Source: Mercenaria mercenaria (taxonomy: Eukaryota; Mollusca; Bivalvia; Venerida; Veneridae). From it: a DNA stretch of 64,000 nt. Location of the stretch: contig NC_069371.1 in assembly GCF_021730395.1 (NCBI RefSeq), positions 73,438,001 to 73,502,000 of the forward strand, in the 5' to 3' direction. Below the pieces are notes generated by a model. It searched no databases. It was not told where the DNA came from and was given only the letters and a program-made list of their open reading frames with translations. Position 1 is the stretch's first letter; every line of letters starts with the position of its first letter. Made by a program: the position numbers and the translations under genes. Shown in pieces: positions 36,331-49,074 of this stretch.

Positions 36331-36919
36331 GTCCTGTTTTTGTTTTGACTGAGTCAGTTCGAAATCAAATTCTTCAAGGCAAATGTTATATATGATTTTT
36401 AACCTGAGTATGAACAGCAAAATAATGTCTGTGTTGATTTTATCTTGTTGCAAACATGTCATAGGGAACGTTTGTTTCTTTGCCGTACCAATTGATGATC
36501 TTTATATGTGTTTTTATTCGTATACTGCTAAGGACACTGGCTACTATACTGTTCCCATGATAAAATTAATAATTAAAAAAAAGGGAAAATGACATCGTTT
36601 TAACTATTTTGACTACCGGTATATAATGTATACGAGCAACTCCATTCTCGGGCGCGTGCTGCTCTTGAATAATGTGACAAATGTAATTAACGAACCAACT
36701 AGAGTAACTGACAACCCTGAAACGTTAATAGATCAGGACCTATAGCTGTAACGAATAATATTACATGTCATCACTCTGATACACTGAAGACACGCAGAAA
36801 CAGGAACGTTTGCATACATTAAGGTACATTAAGGTAAACATGAATCTTAATTGTCCTTTCTAGCGCAGAGTATGGTACTACAAATGAGCAGATTTTGTAG
36901 CATTTAACGAGAACATTCC

Positions 36920-37960
36920 TGAAACAGACTGGCCCTTTTGTTATCAAATGATATTGATACCGCAACAATTGAGTTCACTAATAATGTTTTAGACCTTGCA
37001 AAATCGTGTATTCCAAACAGTTTTGATTCAGAAATAAGGAAAATCTCTCGTAAACGCGATAAGCAAAAAACGTATATCTCTTACTACAGAGACAATTTAA
37101 GATTGGAATTGTTACAAAGTACTTAGGAATAAAGTTTACAATATGAAAAAAAAAAACAAAAAAAAACAAAAAAAACATGCAAAATAAATATTTCTAACAA
37201 TATTGAATTTACAATAAATGACGTAAAGTCTACGAATCCTCGCAAAAACTGGAAACTAGTAAAGCTATTAGTAAAGGAAAACTCATCAAAGTGTAACGTT
37301 ATACCACCACTCTCATCAAACAATGGGTCAGTTGCGATTTCGGACTTAGAAAAAGCTGACACACTAAATGATTACTTCGCGTTTATATAAAATATTGACG
37401 ATTCTAATAAAATTATTCAGAGTTACCTAACTTTACAATAAAAACAAACGAAAAATTCGGTGATATTGATGAATCAGGGCCAAGACGAAATTGATGTTTT
37501 ATCTAACACAGGTACTAATAAAGCAAGTGAACCAGATGAAATTTTTCACCGAATAGTGAAATATAAGTTATTTTGTCTGTAAACCGCTAAAAATGCTATT
37601 TAACCGATCCATACGCTTAAGAAAGGTAATAAGTCCGTTCCTTCAAATTACAGGTCGTGTTTTCCAGGTCCACCATGCTAGAATTAGAAATAGGTGTAGC
37701 ATTTGGAATGCAGATTTATTTCACAGTCATTTAAGCGATAATCCCAGATGCTCTTGTGGAAATACGTATGGAGATGTAGAATATTTCTTTTACCGCTGCC
37801 CATTATTTGCTTTACAAAGACGTGAACTTTTTACCAACACATGGACCTATCACCCTTTAAATTACATTTTGGAATAGAATAGACCGCAGAGGCTAAGGAG
37901 TGAATGTGATAATATTAAAGGCGGTGCATAAATACATAAAACCACTAAGAGAGATTCTAG
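36920..37960 (+). mobile_element. LINE fragment, internally deleted (CR1/Jockey-like)
   Basis: It starts with the linker before the reverse transcriptase (TIEFTNNVLDLAKSCIPNSF, then KNWKLVKLLVKENSSKCNVI, PPLSSNNGSVAISDLEKADT, LNDYFA). A worn start of the RT follows (NTGTNKASEPDEIFHRIVKY), then a jump to the C-terminal tail (HHARIRNRCSIWNADLFHSH, RCSCGN, YFFYRCPLF). Most of the RT domain is missing, several frames are used, and the tail has Y for the usual H of the CCHC-like motif. Dead copy. Confidence 0.75.
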
Positions 37961-40229
37961 AAATAATTGAACTTCAGTAATGTTGTTTATTTCTATCAAA
38001 ACATACTTAGAATACGGACGGGTAGGGGCGCATGCGGAGGCCAGGATAGCTGCAACCTTGCAGGAAACGTATAAATAGTTTTTTCTTTGTTTTTTTTCTT
38101 CTGTCTTTAACAAATGTGTGGTTTGTGTTTACAAAAGCTTTGTTTTTGGTAGCTGATATTTGGTTCTGTTTTATAATTCAGTTGAATGAATACTTTACAA
38201 TGTTTATGTATCCACTGACTCTTTAGAATCATTCCAACATTTTTGTCTTTTCATTTTTAGAATTTTCTTCTTTTTACATTTTCTGCAATCACGACGTATA
38301 AATCGCCTGACGATAATACAAAAATTCTACTAAGTCTTGTTCCTTTTGTCTGATTATATGGAAGGGCCGTCCGCTAATGTTGGTAAAACATGTAGCACAA
38401 CCCGTTTAAACACATGTGTTTGTTGGCTGATTTATTTGCATGTATAGTGTAGCTTTTTAATGCCGTATTTCTTAAGCAATAAAATATATGATAATTAAAC
38501 TAAACAACCCCATTCCGGGTGATTGTTTTGCCAATCCTTTCCCCAAAAGCAACATCTCATATATATTATATGTAATATTCATGACTGCATTACACGTATT
38601 TGATCATTAGGAGCGTCACATTTCCAGTTCGTAGGCACACGAGTTAGAAAATTGGTATTTTTCATGATCCCATACTAGTTTGACTGTTCGTGCCAGCAGA
38701 ATGATCATAATAACAAAGCCGATTTTAAAATACGAAGCAGATATTTCATACAATCATATCATATTTATTCATTTTTTTGTGTCGAATAGCATTCTACATT
38801 GCAAATGTGTCTTTATCAACGAAAACAAAACCCCACCTACCTCGATATTGTATATCTTGATGAGCAGCACCAGTACCAGAAGTCGTGCAACCCATTTTAA
38901 ATAGCGTATTTTCCTTGGGAATTTGATTAGCACGTTTACCACCCATGACATTGTTAATCACTTGAAATATAAAACAAAAGTGATGCAAAATTCTGACTTA
39001 TTTCGTTTTTTTTTTATGCAAGCATTATGAAATAAAATGCATCAAACTTTTCAAAGGCTTGGAGCAAAATATGATAAAAAATATTTCTGTTTGTAGAGAG
39101 AACGATTGATGATGATGATGTTGTTGTTGTTGTTTTGTTTCTTTGTTTTTAGAGCGAAAATAAAAAGAATAATAAAGGAAATTTAGCAAATATTTTCTTG
39201 GCAAACAGTATTTAAAAAATTATTTAGTACTATTAATTGGGTTCTATTCCTATGCCATTTGATTTTCTCGTGCACACATTATACTGTCAACCAAAAATGT
39301 CTTATCAATCAGTACCACTGTTGATTTAGCTAAATGTAAAGTTCATTCCTAGATAATTCATAATATGGTCATAATATGGTTTACGTAACGTATCGTTTTG
39401 CTGTCAAGAAACTTCCTTCGAGTATTCAAAACATATAATATGCATGTGATGTATTGCAATTCCCGTTTACTACAAGATAAGCCCCTCTCAATGTTTAATT
39501 ACATCGCGACTTACCTAAAAAATTTCGCTTACCCCAACGACGGGTATTTTATTTGCACATTTAAGAGCTTATATCATTTTTGCAAAGAATCACGGTTTTA
39601 CTGTACAGATTATTTCATGTTAGTAAAAATAGCCAAAAAATAATCAAGAAAAATAAAACCGTTAAACAGCAGGAATGCAGTCCTAGTAGAGTGTCTATGT
39701 ATCTGAAAATAAAACAAAAACAAATGCATTGATCAACGGATAACCTAATATTAACTAGGAAAAACTGGTTTTCATGTTCAAGAAAAATAAAATCTGAATT
39801 TTCCATAAATATTAAAAAACTGAATTTGAAGAACGGGAAACCATTAGAAATGATTGATAAAATTGAATTTTAACTTGTTGACGTAGTAGCTATCTAATTA
39901 ATAATATAAGACACACTGGTTTAATAGTATGTGACTTGCGCAAGACACTTTATTCAGAATAATGTTTGAATGATTAAATTATCATAGAGTTTTATAGCTT
40001 TGCACTGAACTTGCGGTAAAGCATGGCTAACAATATTTGCTTGTTTTTCTCTTTAGTGCAGAGCGTGACTGCAGCATGATCAATATTGAAAAATGACATC
40101 TATGGGTATTGCACAGTACCGTGGCGTTTTAAAATGTAAACAAACCAAATAATCGCATAACATTAAATCCTTACACAACGTTTCCGATGTATTTACTAAT
40201 TCCTTGTTGTCCGAGCGGTAAAGCGCTCT
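37961..40229. other. Intergenic stretch, mostly featureless
   Basis: Apart from the candidate exon at 38,841-38,960 it holds a small (GAT)n(GTT)n tract at 39,109-39,137 and AT-rich DNA. At 40,206-40,238, TTGTCCGAGCGGTAAAGCGC resembles the 5' half of a class II tRNA. It continues after the foldback element (41,581 on), so it may be a tRNA-like pseudogene that served as a target. Confidence 0.4.
38841..38960 (-). CDS. Candidate internal exon of an unidentified gene
   Basis: 120 bp open between a TTTCAAG acceptor and a CGAG/GTAGGTGG donor, both phase 1. It encodes NVMGGKRANQIPKENTLFKM followed by GCTTSGTGAAHQDIQYR. A possible upstream partner lies near 39,661-39,703 after TTTTATTTTCAG, but its donor (GTTTTA) is weak. 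No family recognised. Another frame is also open here, so this could be chance. Confidence 0.25.
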
Positions 40230-40590
40230 ATTTCGGATGGCATACACTTATTTGTAGAATGGAATGAGATACTTATTCCATTCCATTCCAGTATCTCATT
40301 CCATTCCATTCCATTCCAAAACTTACTAATTTGTTTACATCTTTAGGTCATATCTCATTGCCCTTTGTAACAGATTGCCAAACCAAAGTTCAACTTCAGG
40401 TAGGCTGAATTGGTTCATTGAACTGTTAGACAATCTCCGGGGATATGACTTGCAGACATTTATCTCACAGTTATGTTATTGTTTTGTTTTATTTGAAATT
40501 ATTCAGATGGCTATGTTATTGTTGTTTTGCCAAGAATAACAAGGTCATTAGATTCCTTTTTGGTCAGATTTTATTTGATTAAGGAGGAAA

Positions 40591-40597
40591 GGGGGGA

Positions 40598-40628
<31 letters not shown>

Positions 40629-40629
40629 A
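40591..40629 (+). repeat. G-rich tract inside the foldback element
   Basis: An A-interrupted G tract leads into an unbroken run of about 28 G (40,601-40,628). Exact length is uncertain. Confidence 0.85.
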
Positions 40630-40724
40630 GGGGATAGGTAGTGATATCAGAATGGATTATTTGTTTTGCTTTTAAACATTGAAATATATTAGGGCCAGGT
40701 TATTTATTCTGATATTCATTTGGA

Positions 40725-40974
40725 GCGCTGGTCCCTCATGCGGGGACCTGGGTTCGATCCCGAATCCGGGTCGGAGCATTTCCCATGGCGTTTAGTCAAG
40801 GAGTTTCTTCTATGGCTCTCGCCCCCTACCTCTGTTCCAATAAGGGAAATTGTTACTTCGTATGGGAAATTGTGTGCACCAAGTACTGGTAAACTGCGGT
40901 AGCTTGCCCAGAAACGGTATGTCACTAAACTAACCGCCTTGCCATTAAACTCCAAAACACAAACCACAACACAC
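40725..40974 (+). mobile_element. SINE of a second family, nested in the foldback element
   Basis: A tRNA-like half with B box (GGGTTCGATCCCGAATCC), body GCATTTCCCATGGCGTTTAG and TAGCTTGCCCAGAAACGGTA, tail CTCCAAAACACAAACCACAA. TCATTTGGA flanks both ends. The A-box part is not evident. Its nesting makes it younger than the foldback insertion. Confidence 0.75.
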
Positions 40975-42042
40975 TCATTTGGATCCAAAGCCAGACATTT
41001 TTATTCCATTTGAACTGATACAGAGTACTGTGTAGGTAAGGACACAGCATCCGTGGCATGAAAAACGGCATGACAAGATTAGATCCCACAGCTTCAGATT
41101 ACTTGTCAAGACAGCGCATCATACTCGAAGTACCCTGGTTTGCCCTTGATATGTATTATTCAGATAATACTTGTATAGGATTTAAGAACTAATTACATCT
41201 AAAGTCCTATACCAGCTATGAGACTGCAGGCAGAATGTTTATTTGATAGGTACCTATGGCTTAAACGTTGTTAAAAGTAAGTTTAAATTATGTCTTTTAT
41301 GTCTTTCTAGGGAAATGCTTGCTCTTGGGACAGATCAGTCAAATCACGGAGCTTGGAATTCTTGGAATTCCTGACTAAATGTGCACGTGTGGATCCTTTT
41401 TGTGCACGGTTCCAATTAAATATTCAGGGGCATTACCAGTTTCACATATGTTATAATTCCATTCCATTCCATTCCAAAATGAATGGAAGTTTGGAATGGA
41501 ATGAAATGGAATGGGATACTGGAATGGAATGGAATAAGTATCTCATTCCATTCCACAAATAAGTGTATGCCATTTCGGATTTATTCGTCATTAGTTTAAT
41601 TCCGAGACTCGCATTAATTTTTTAAACTGTTCTTAATTTCATTCTTTTATCAATAAGTTTCAGCGTTACTTAATTTAGCTCCAACCTTTTCACTAACTGA
41701 AATATGCCATTATTTACACGTAATTAAGTCTAAATACACTTCGCCTTAAATATGATTTAATGATTTTCGAAGTTCCTTTAATATGATGTTTGAAAGCACA
41801 ATTGTTTCATAATGTTCATAAAACTAACCATTATACTATGTAGGGGCCTAAATGTTACGCACTATTTCAAAGGATGTAAAGCCATGTTCTCAATCGCATC
41901 TTCGAAACACACTGAAGAAAACAGTGTTGTTTGTTTTTATCTTAATATGTTGGATCTACAAACTTGTATTGCTATCTAGATATAGTTGGTTGTAAAAGCT
42001 CATAAGAGTTTCTGCTTATTTTTTGCAGTCTGATCGACTCAT

Positions 42043-42224
42043 GGTAATTTGGCTTATCATGCTGGACACGATTGATTCTGCCTTTGCGGCAAATGCATGA
42101 TCTGCACTGTTTGCCATTTAGTCCGTATCGTTACGGTAAGCACCCCTTTTAACAGGTAACGGTACTGTCCAATTTGAAAGAGGGACAATTTCATCATAGA
42201 AAATAAGCAGGGTAAGGGTTAACC
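42043..42224 (+). mobile_element. Worn MITE (family B)
   Basis: It carries GATTCTGCCTTTGCGGC, GATCTGCACTGTTTGCCATT, GTAAGCACCCCTTTT and AGCAGGGTAAGGGTTAAC in the order of 28,902-29,116, with the hairpin core partly lost. Confidence 0.65.
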
Positions 42225-42309
42225 AACTGTTAAAATCCAACTTTTAATCTGCGATTTTGACCCAACTGTTTTGAGACATACCGCATGTTTAGTGTTCAAC
42301 CCGTTTACA

Positions 42310-42960
42310 GTTGGACACTACGCTTCCCTCTTTGATTGTGTCTGACGGAAGAGGGGGAGGACTCTATGATAAGCAGTTTTTAAATCCTACCAGGACTGAA
42401 CTGTTTTGATATCTGTCTTCTGGCCTGTTTCGTCGGGCCCTTAAGGGTGTTTCTCTTGTTGCTCTGTCTTCTGAAAAGGCATTGAGTACATACGTTTTTG
42501 GTTCTAAAGGTTTGCTTTTTATATTTTTATACACGAGCATTTTTGTGTTTTACATGCCATGCCTTTTTGTTTCCATTACGTGTGTTAGAGATTCACCTGG
42601 AGGGGATTACTTTTATTTACACTGTCCCGTGTCTTTGGAACATGGTGGGGGTAAGAGTGAGGTTGAGTGCACACCATAAACCGGTTTAAGCTCCCCAGTG
42701 GTGTTTTTGTCACTGACCGTTCCAAGGCGGTGCCCCACTGTGTTCCTTTGTTTGTTCGTTTTGTCCTGTTGTGTAGGCTTTGTGTGTGTGCGCGTGTATG
42801 TGTGTGTGTTCCTTTGTTTGTTCGTTTTGTCCTCGTGTGTTGGCTTTGTATGTGTGCACGTGTATGTGTATGTGTGTGTGTTTGTGGTGTGCACGTCTGC
42901 GTGCTGTAGGTTTCGTTTTGGGGAGGCTGCGATTTTGGTACGTGGCATTCCCTGTTTGAT
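42310..42960. repeat. Repeat-like stretch with a GT-rich minisatellite
   Basis: 42,720-42,895 holds a duplicated unit (GTTCCTTTGTTTGTTCGTTT, TGTCCT.GTGT, GGCTTTGT.TGTGTGC.CGTG) of about 70 bp in a (TG)n context. The GC-richer DNA before it (ACTGACCGTTCCAAGGCGGT) looks like dispersed repeat, from memory of bivalve sequence. The long frames on both strands are by-products of simple sequence. Confidence 0.5.
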
Positions 42961-45357
42961 ATTTGTCTTTGTTTTAATATTGTGATGCTGTTTTAATACG
43001 GAATCCGTATCTTTTAAAAAGAAAAGTGAACTTGTTACAAAGCTTTTATTTTTAGCTCGTCTGATTTGAAAACAAAAAGCAAACTTCGATATAGTATCGT
43101 AAATGGATTGTGGGATGCTCTTCTTTTTGTCTTAAATTAAACAGTACGAAGGATGACGAGATCTCTTTTTAGAAATAGGTAATTCGATTGCATTAGTAAT
43201 CGTTATTCAAAGAAACAGTATCGAACTTTATTCTACATCAGCTGAAAAGTTAGTCTGGTGCTTTATGCTAAGCAGGGTTCAAAGGTTTTGTAAAACAAAC
43301 ATACAAACTTCTTTACATTTTCTAACGTTTTTCTGACTTCACGGAATGCTGTTAACTTATTGAAGGATAGTCTAGATATTTCAGATATTATATAAAACAT
43401 TATGAGTGTTTGGATGTTGGTATTTTTCCTCTCAGCTAAATTTCACATATGGGAATAAGCCTAATGTTTATAAGATGTCGTTAACACATCTTTTAAATCT
43501 AATTTAAAAGTGATGCATTAAATAATGGTTATGACTAATATCAGGGGATCTCAATTTCAAAATAAATCTTTGGGCTGAATCTTGGCTGGCTTGGTATCCA
43601 AAATTTAATAATCCAACTTACTGTCATTATATTTTATTGAAGGTCGCATTGTAATCGAAATGGCACCATCAAGTCTTGCCATATGACCTTTAAATTATAG
43701 GTTATCTCCAGGGATCTGCGATAGCATTATGTGAAGGAGTGTTATATAGATGTTGTAGTTATAATGCTTTACACTAACTGAATATGTTTTGAAAGACTAC
43801 TTTTATATTGTTCGAAGTACGTGAAAAATCCTAAAAGGTTTTGGGAAACAGGCCAAAGAGCATCTTTCAGCATTAAACATATATAATAACATTAAGAAAT
43901 ATTTTACTTCATTTCCAGTTGTAGCATGACACAAATGTGGGATGTGGTAAGCATAATGTGTGGGTAGAGTGACAGGATATTAAGAGACAATATCAAGAAC
44001 TAAACAAAAATAAAACAATTATTTACTTCTGAGATAGAGGAGGGCACAGACAGACGAAAAGATACAAATACGTATGAACAGCATGGCAACGCCGACGCCA
44101 GCGGCGAAGTGAAAAGAAAACTTAGATGCAACACTGATTTTTATGTTAGAAAAATATCAAATAATCTAAAATGCCAATATCCTGACCACATTGGCCCCAC
44201 AGTGATATTGGTTATAATTACCCACTCATGAATCGAATAAAGCTTGATTAGGCTTATCACTCATTTAAAGTTCAACTGAGCAATTTTGAAGTTTTAAAAT
44301 GTAGTGCAACTGATTATTAATAATTCGAGTACAGAAATAGCTGGATACTTTTCATTTTGTTACGAGAAAATCCGAATTTCAAATAGATGAATGATAATTA
44401 ACTAATGATTCTACAGAGGATAGACTGGTATTTCATTCTGTTTGACCTGCAACAAACTATTACAGGTTAATACTGTCGGGCGATGAAAGAGATTAGAATA
44501 TGCCGTTATTCAACACGTTGTACATCTATGGTTAAGCTTCAACCAAACCAGAGTTATGGCCCTAATATTAGTCAAACATATGTATAAAAGTCTCAAAAGT
44601 TTGCGTCCCGAGTATATCAGAAAGCATTTGACCTAGAGTCATGACATCTGTAAAAAGATCCTTTGGAAGGAAAGAATGCAACCAAGCAAAATAATAGCAG
44701 ACTAGGTTTGATTGAGACAGTTCATAAGAGGTAGTGAAAAGTGCAGCATCTCTCACGCGCCCCCCCCCCCCCCCCCCCACACCCCTAGCATCGGCCTATG
44801 TAGAACTCTTAGATTACATTACACATCTATGACACATTATAGGATTTTTATCCAGGATGATGTTTAACTGTATCCATACTACACTCATAATGATAACTCA
44901 TATCCCAAACACAAAGGTGATATGAATGTTTACATATTCTTGAATTGTAAACTTGTAACATATAACCGTACAGTGATACGAAGAGGGTGTACCAGTATCC
45001 TATTGGCACAGATCTAGTTTCCACTAAGATGGATAAAAACATGGACCCAGGTAGTAAAATAAGAACAGTACAACTATTAAACTGCCATTATATGTACAAT
45101 ATTAAAGCTTAGTACTTTCCGAAAATCTTGATTTTATACTTTTTAACAATTTTAGGTTACAAGAAGGATATAAATTTATCTATTTATGATAGACACACCG
45201 ATACAAGTGTAAATAAATCTTATCACAGCTCGCCAAAATCAACCCGGATGTAAATTTTGATACCACATATAAAAAATAAACGTTATTGCTGTTAGTCATA
45301 ACATGTATCCGGTTTAGATCTAAATGTTCTTCATGTCGATATAACTAAAGACTCAGT
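42961..45357. other. Intergenic stretch downstream of the receptor gene, no gene seen
   Basis: AT-rich, with a poly-C tract of about 18 at 44,761-44,778. It contains the 3' flank of the receptor gene; no canonical AATAAA was found close to the stop. No repeat ends recognised. Confidence 0.4.
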
Positions 45358-48053
45358 CTATGCATTATCATCAATTGCCGTTTCAATCAATTGTACCTCT
45401 TCATCATCCACAAATGTTCCGCCAGGCAAGTCATGGTTCGTCGCTTGATTTTCAATTGTAACATCAATCAAACGTACATCTTCATTATCTTCAAATGTCT
45501 TAGTAGACAACTCTTGGCTCGTGGCTTGCTCTTCAGTTGACACATCAATTAAACGCACATCTTCAGTATCCTCAAATGTCTCGCCAGAAAAATCTTGAAT
45601 CGCCGCTGGTTCCTTAGTTACCTCAGCCTGCAAAATGAATAAGCATTGCCTATAAATGATATATATTAGCATTCTGTTTACGACAGAGAATGTCGTAGCA
45701 GTTTTGTCAAATATTTGACGTAATGGGAGTGAAATAAATCCATTACATAAAGTTAGTATCACATTAATTTGATAAACCTGTGACATTGACGTTGTGTTAA
45801 GTAAAGGAGATGTTGGTTGAATATACTTGGTCTATAATAGGTAAAGAAAGAACGTTTGATGTTTCGGCAGGAAAAGCTTACATGTTATGAAAAGAATAAT
45901 ACATTTGTGTCTTTCCACATTGAATTTATTAAACTCGTTGGCTAAAATTGATAAAACGCTCGACAGACAATGCCTTGCATCTTATCGTTTTATTCAACTC
46001 GTCTTATAAATTCAGTATGAAGAAACACTTAGGATATGCTCTCTATATATGTGATTTTTTTTTCTTTCAGAAATTGCACATACATTATTCTAAAATATAT
46101 TTAAGGTACTCTCAGCTCAAAGATGCAAGAAATTAAAGAGCTTGTTTCATTTAGCAGTGTAATAAGTTCTGTCACTGTTCAAAATTCCAAGACAATGCAC
46201 TTGTGTCAGTACAAGATAAAGTATTTTTCATCGAGTGAATAGCTGATAAATATTTTCATTAAATGGCGTAGCCATATTTGAAAAGTAAACTCTTGCATTG
46301 GCATTTGAAAGATAATTGATGCTACGATTGTCTTTCTGTCCACGCAAATCGTTTCTTAATATGCCTTGATATAATCCGCTGGAAACACGTCAAACCTTAT
46401 ATCGTGTAAATTTCAGACTAACACACATGTTTATAACGAGTATAAATTGAATATCGATTGATTATAATAAAGAATCACCTGTTCTCTTATTGCCTGATCT
46501 TTTCGTGTTTTCAAATACTTTATTTGTTTTGTGGAAATAAAACAAACAAACCATAACCCATACATTAATGTCAACAATCCAAATACCATCGTCGGTAAAT
46601 AAGCACTGATAACGGTAACACACGGATCGTTTTTTAGATCATCAGCGTTGTAAGAATATGTGTGGTCCGGATAGTAACTCCGATAATCGCCATCAATAAG
46701 ATAGTTATGTGCCATGTAAAGATATCCAGCAGGGCATTCATCTTGGCAACGTCCGTGTGATAAAACCGGCCTCTTACACTCTGTTACATTTATACAGTTA
46801 TTTTTATCATCTAACACTTCGTTAACTTTACATTCAGACACACAAATATTCTCCCTTTTGTATGGAGTATGCGTTGGACATACATCAGCTAATGTATTAT
46901 CTCTTGGATCAAATGAGCACTCATCTGTACAATGTATACCATCTTCTGTCAAACATGTATTGTTCGGACAAGCTGATTCGCACGAGCTTTGGTATATAAA
47001 TGTATAATTACTTGGACAGCTGTCGACACATGATTTATTTATGTTGAATCCCGGACAAACATCAACGCATTTACCCTGATGAACATATTTAGCACATTCT
47101 GTGACACACGAAATTTCCTTAGTATTGCGGTTGTCGGATATATATGTATTTTGCGGACATTGTTTTACACACATATTATTGTAACTCACTGTTCCATGTT
47201 TGCAATGCGGGACACATTCCAGAGATAACATGTCTGTCTTTCGCGGACATTTGTCAGTACATTCGAGATGCTTTTCATAACCGCTGTATTCCCATGCATA
47301 CACCCACTTTTTGTAAGAGTACGCCCTTGGACAAGCACTGACACAAGTTCCATTCCAAATGTAGCTTGCATCCAGTGGACAATTATTTCTGCATGTCATA
47401 TTATATGAGTAAAAATTCTCCGGGCAAGATTCTGAACAATATATTTGATCAGGCCAATTGTTCCTACATTTTCCTAACACAACACATAAGTTTAAGTCGA
47501 GTTCATTTCGCTTCTTTTCCGGGCATTCCTGTAAACATCTACTGTCCACAACAACTTCTGCTTCATCACACATTGAGACACAACTTTGATTTCGATGGAA
47601 TGGGTATTCACCACTGCAAGTGGACAGGCATTCTATCCCAAGTAGGCGACTGCCTAAAGTGATATTTCGATGCACATGACTAGTAGTAGAACATTTATCA
47701 AGGCATTTGCCGTTTTCGACAAATTTGTGATCGTCTTGGCATGATTTTATGCACTTTCCGTTTAACTGAAAGTTTTGCGGTGGGCACAAATCTCTGCAAA
47801 ACTTATATTTATGAAACTGTAAGCTGATTATTCTGATTCTTTCCTCGACTAAAGGATGTGTATTTGGACAGGTATGAATACAACTTTTATTGTATATATA
47901 CATATCTGCACAGTGTATAGCACAGTTACTCCCGTTCACAAACGTATTTTCAGGACACTGAAAGACGCATCCCTCTGGGGTACAATACGGCATATTGTTA
48001 GGACAGTGTCCAGTTTCGCAGTTACTCCCATTGTGTGTACGCAACGGTGTAAT
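45358..48053 (-). CDS. Cysteine-rich single-pass receptor with three dileucine-bearing tail repeats (5' end missing)
   Basis: A large exon (46,479-48,053; 525 codons, phase 0 both sides) follows TTTACAG and encodes about 480 extracellular residues. These are built of repeated C-P-x-x-(T/Y)-x(8-14)-C-V-x-x-C units (CPENTFVNGSNC, CPNTHPLVEE, CPSNYTFIYQSSC), like the furin-like repeats of PCSK5-type proteins. One membrane segment follows (AYLPTMVFGLLTLMYGLWFV, about 482-506), then the stop-transfer KYLKTRK. The last exon (45,358-45,627; 89 residues) joins in phase 0 after TTTTGCAG. It is three repeats of about 27 residues centred on TFED.EDVRLIDV, TFEDNEDVRLIDV and TFVDDEEVQLIET. Each contains [DE]xxxL[LI], the adaptor-binding endocytosis signal. 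The signal-peptide exon was not found. Ligand unknown; uptake receptor is inference. Confidence 0.8.
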
Positions 48054-49074
48054 CTGTAAATAGACAAGTATCGCAAAATCATTTTGTACTCTATCAAATC
48101 CAAAATATATAAAATAAAGAAAAGTGGAAACTGTTCTCTGTTATTTTACGAATGTCTTCAAAACAAGATATTAAGAGGCTTTACAGTTTACTTATTTTCC
48201 AACAATAAAATAACCTCGAAATACTGCAAAAATAATTGAACTGTTTTGTCTTTTTCAACAGGTAACCAGTCGAAGATACTGTCATTGACTTTATAATGGC
48301 ATTCATTCATTAATATGTTTATTTATGCTTGATTTCCGAATTGTGAGCTCGATATTGGCACAAGTAGAATGATCCATTTTTTGGTTACGTCTTGTATTTC
48401 GAGTGATCTTATATGCCTCTATAGTGTGAGCATTTTGGTATTGAAATAGTTGCATTTTCCTTTTTCAATTAATAAGTAGGTCATGTATATTTTTATTTCT
48501 TCACATAATCTATAAAGCATTCAAAGCGTTTGGCTGAGCTATTCATTTTTCATTTTCTATATATAGAAAGCAATGCACTGCATTTCTTGAATCTACTAAA
48601 AGCGAGAGCCATATTGAAACAGAATTTGGCATTTTAACAACCCCAAGGCTTATCCGTGCAGAGTTCGTGAAAGGGATATTAAATTTACAAACAACGTTTA
48701 TTTAAGCATATTGCAAATACGTCTTATATGTCTTCTATGTTTTGCTTTGTTCTGATAAAAAATATTCTGTTTGAATAGCTTTTGCATGCTATTAAAAATA
48801 AATGTGTTCAAAAGTCTTTACTGTTTGCAAGCTGTGTTACATGTTTGACTCCTAGCTTCATCAAGGTAATGAACTCGTGATGACACTCGGCAGTGTCTGT
48901 GTGATTACGTATTCTCATTAGACACTTCTACATTTTCTCAATTTCTCAACTTCCGTTAAAATCGTAAAATGCCAAAATGGCATCAAGACAATAGGTAGTT
49001 TCCCTGCAACTGTGTCTATGCAATGATGCTGTAATTTGAACTGTCCCACAAGACTGTTGTGTAATTCATGTATA
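48054..49074. other. Upstream intron or flank of the receptor gene
   Basis: It should be intron, since the large exon opens with an acceptor and no ATG. I could not identify a signal-peptide exon here. AT-rich with nothing else recognised. Confidence 0.4.

Larger units (their letters stand above)
40239..41571. mobile_element. 1.33-kb foldback element, 9-bp target duplication, ATTCC-array arms
   Basis: The left end GGCATACACTTATTTGTAGA and the complement of the right end (GGCATACACTTATTTGTGGA) are inverted repeats. They continue through GAATGAGATACTTATTCC and arrays of ATTCC/GGAAT for about 85 bp. ATTTCGGAT flanks both sides (40,230-40,238 and 41,572-41,580). The interior has no transposase. 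It holds a poly-G tract and a nested SINE. Nine-base duplications and tandem-repeat arms fit Mutator-like or Drosophila FB-type non-autonomous elements; that assignment is inference. Confidence 0.85.

Noticed and set aside
42613-42948. Threonine/histidine-rich protein or its antisense
   Set aside because: It is a reading of the GT-rich minisatellite and has no splice or start support.
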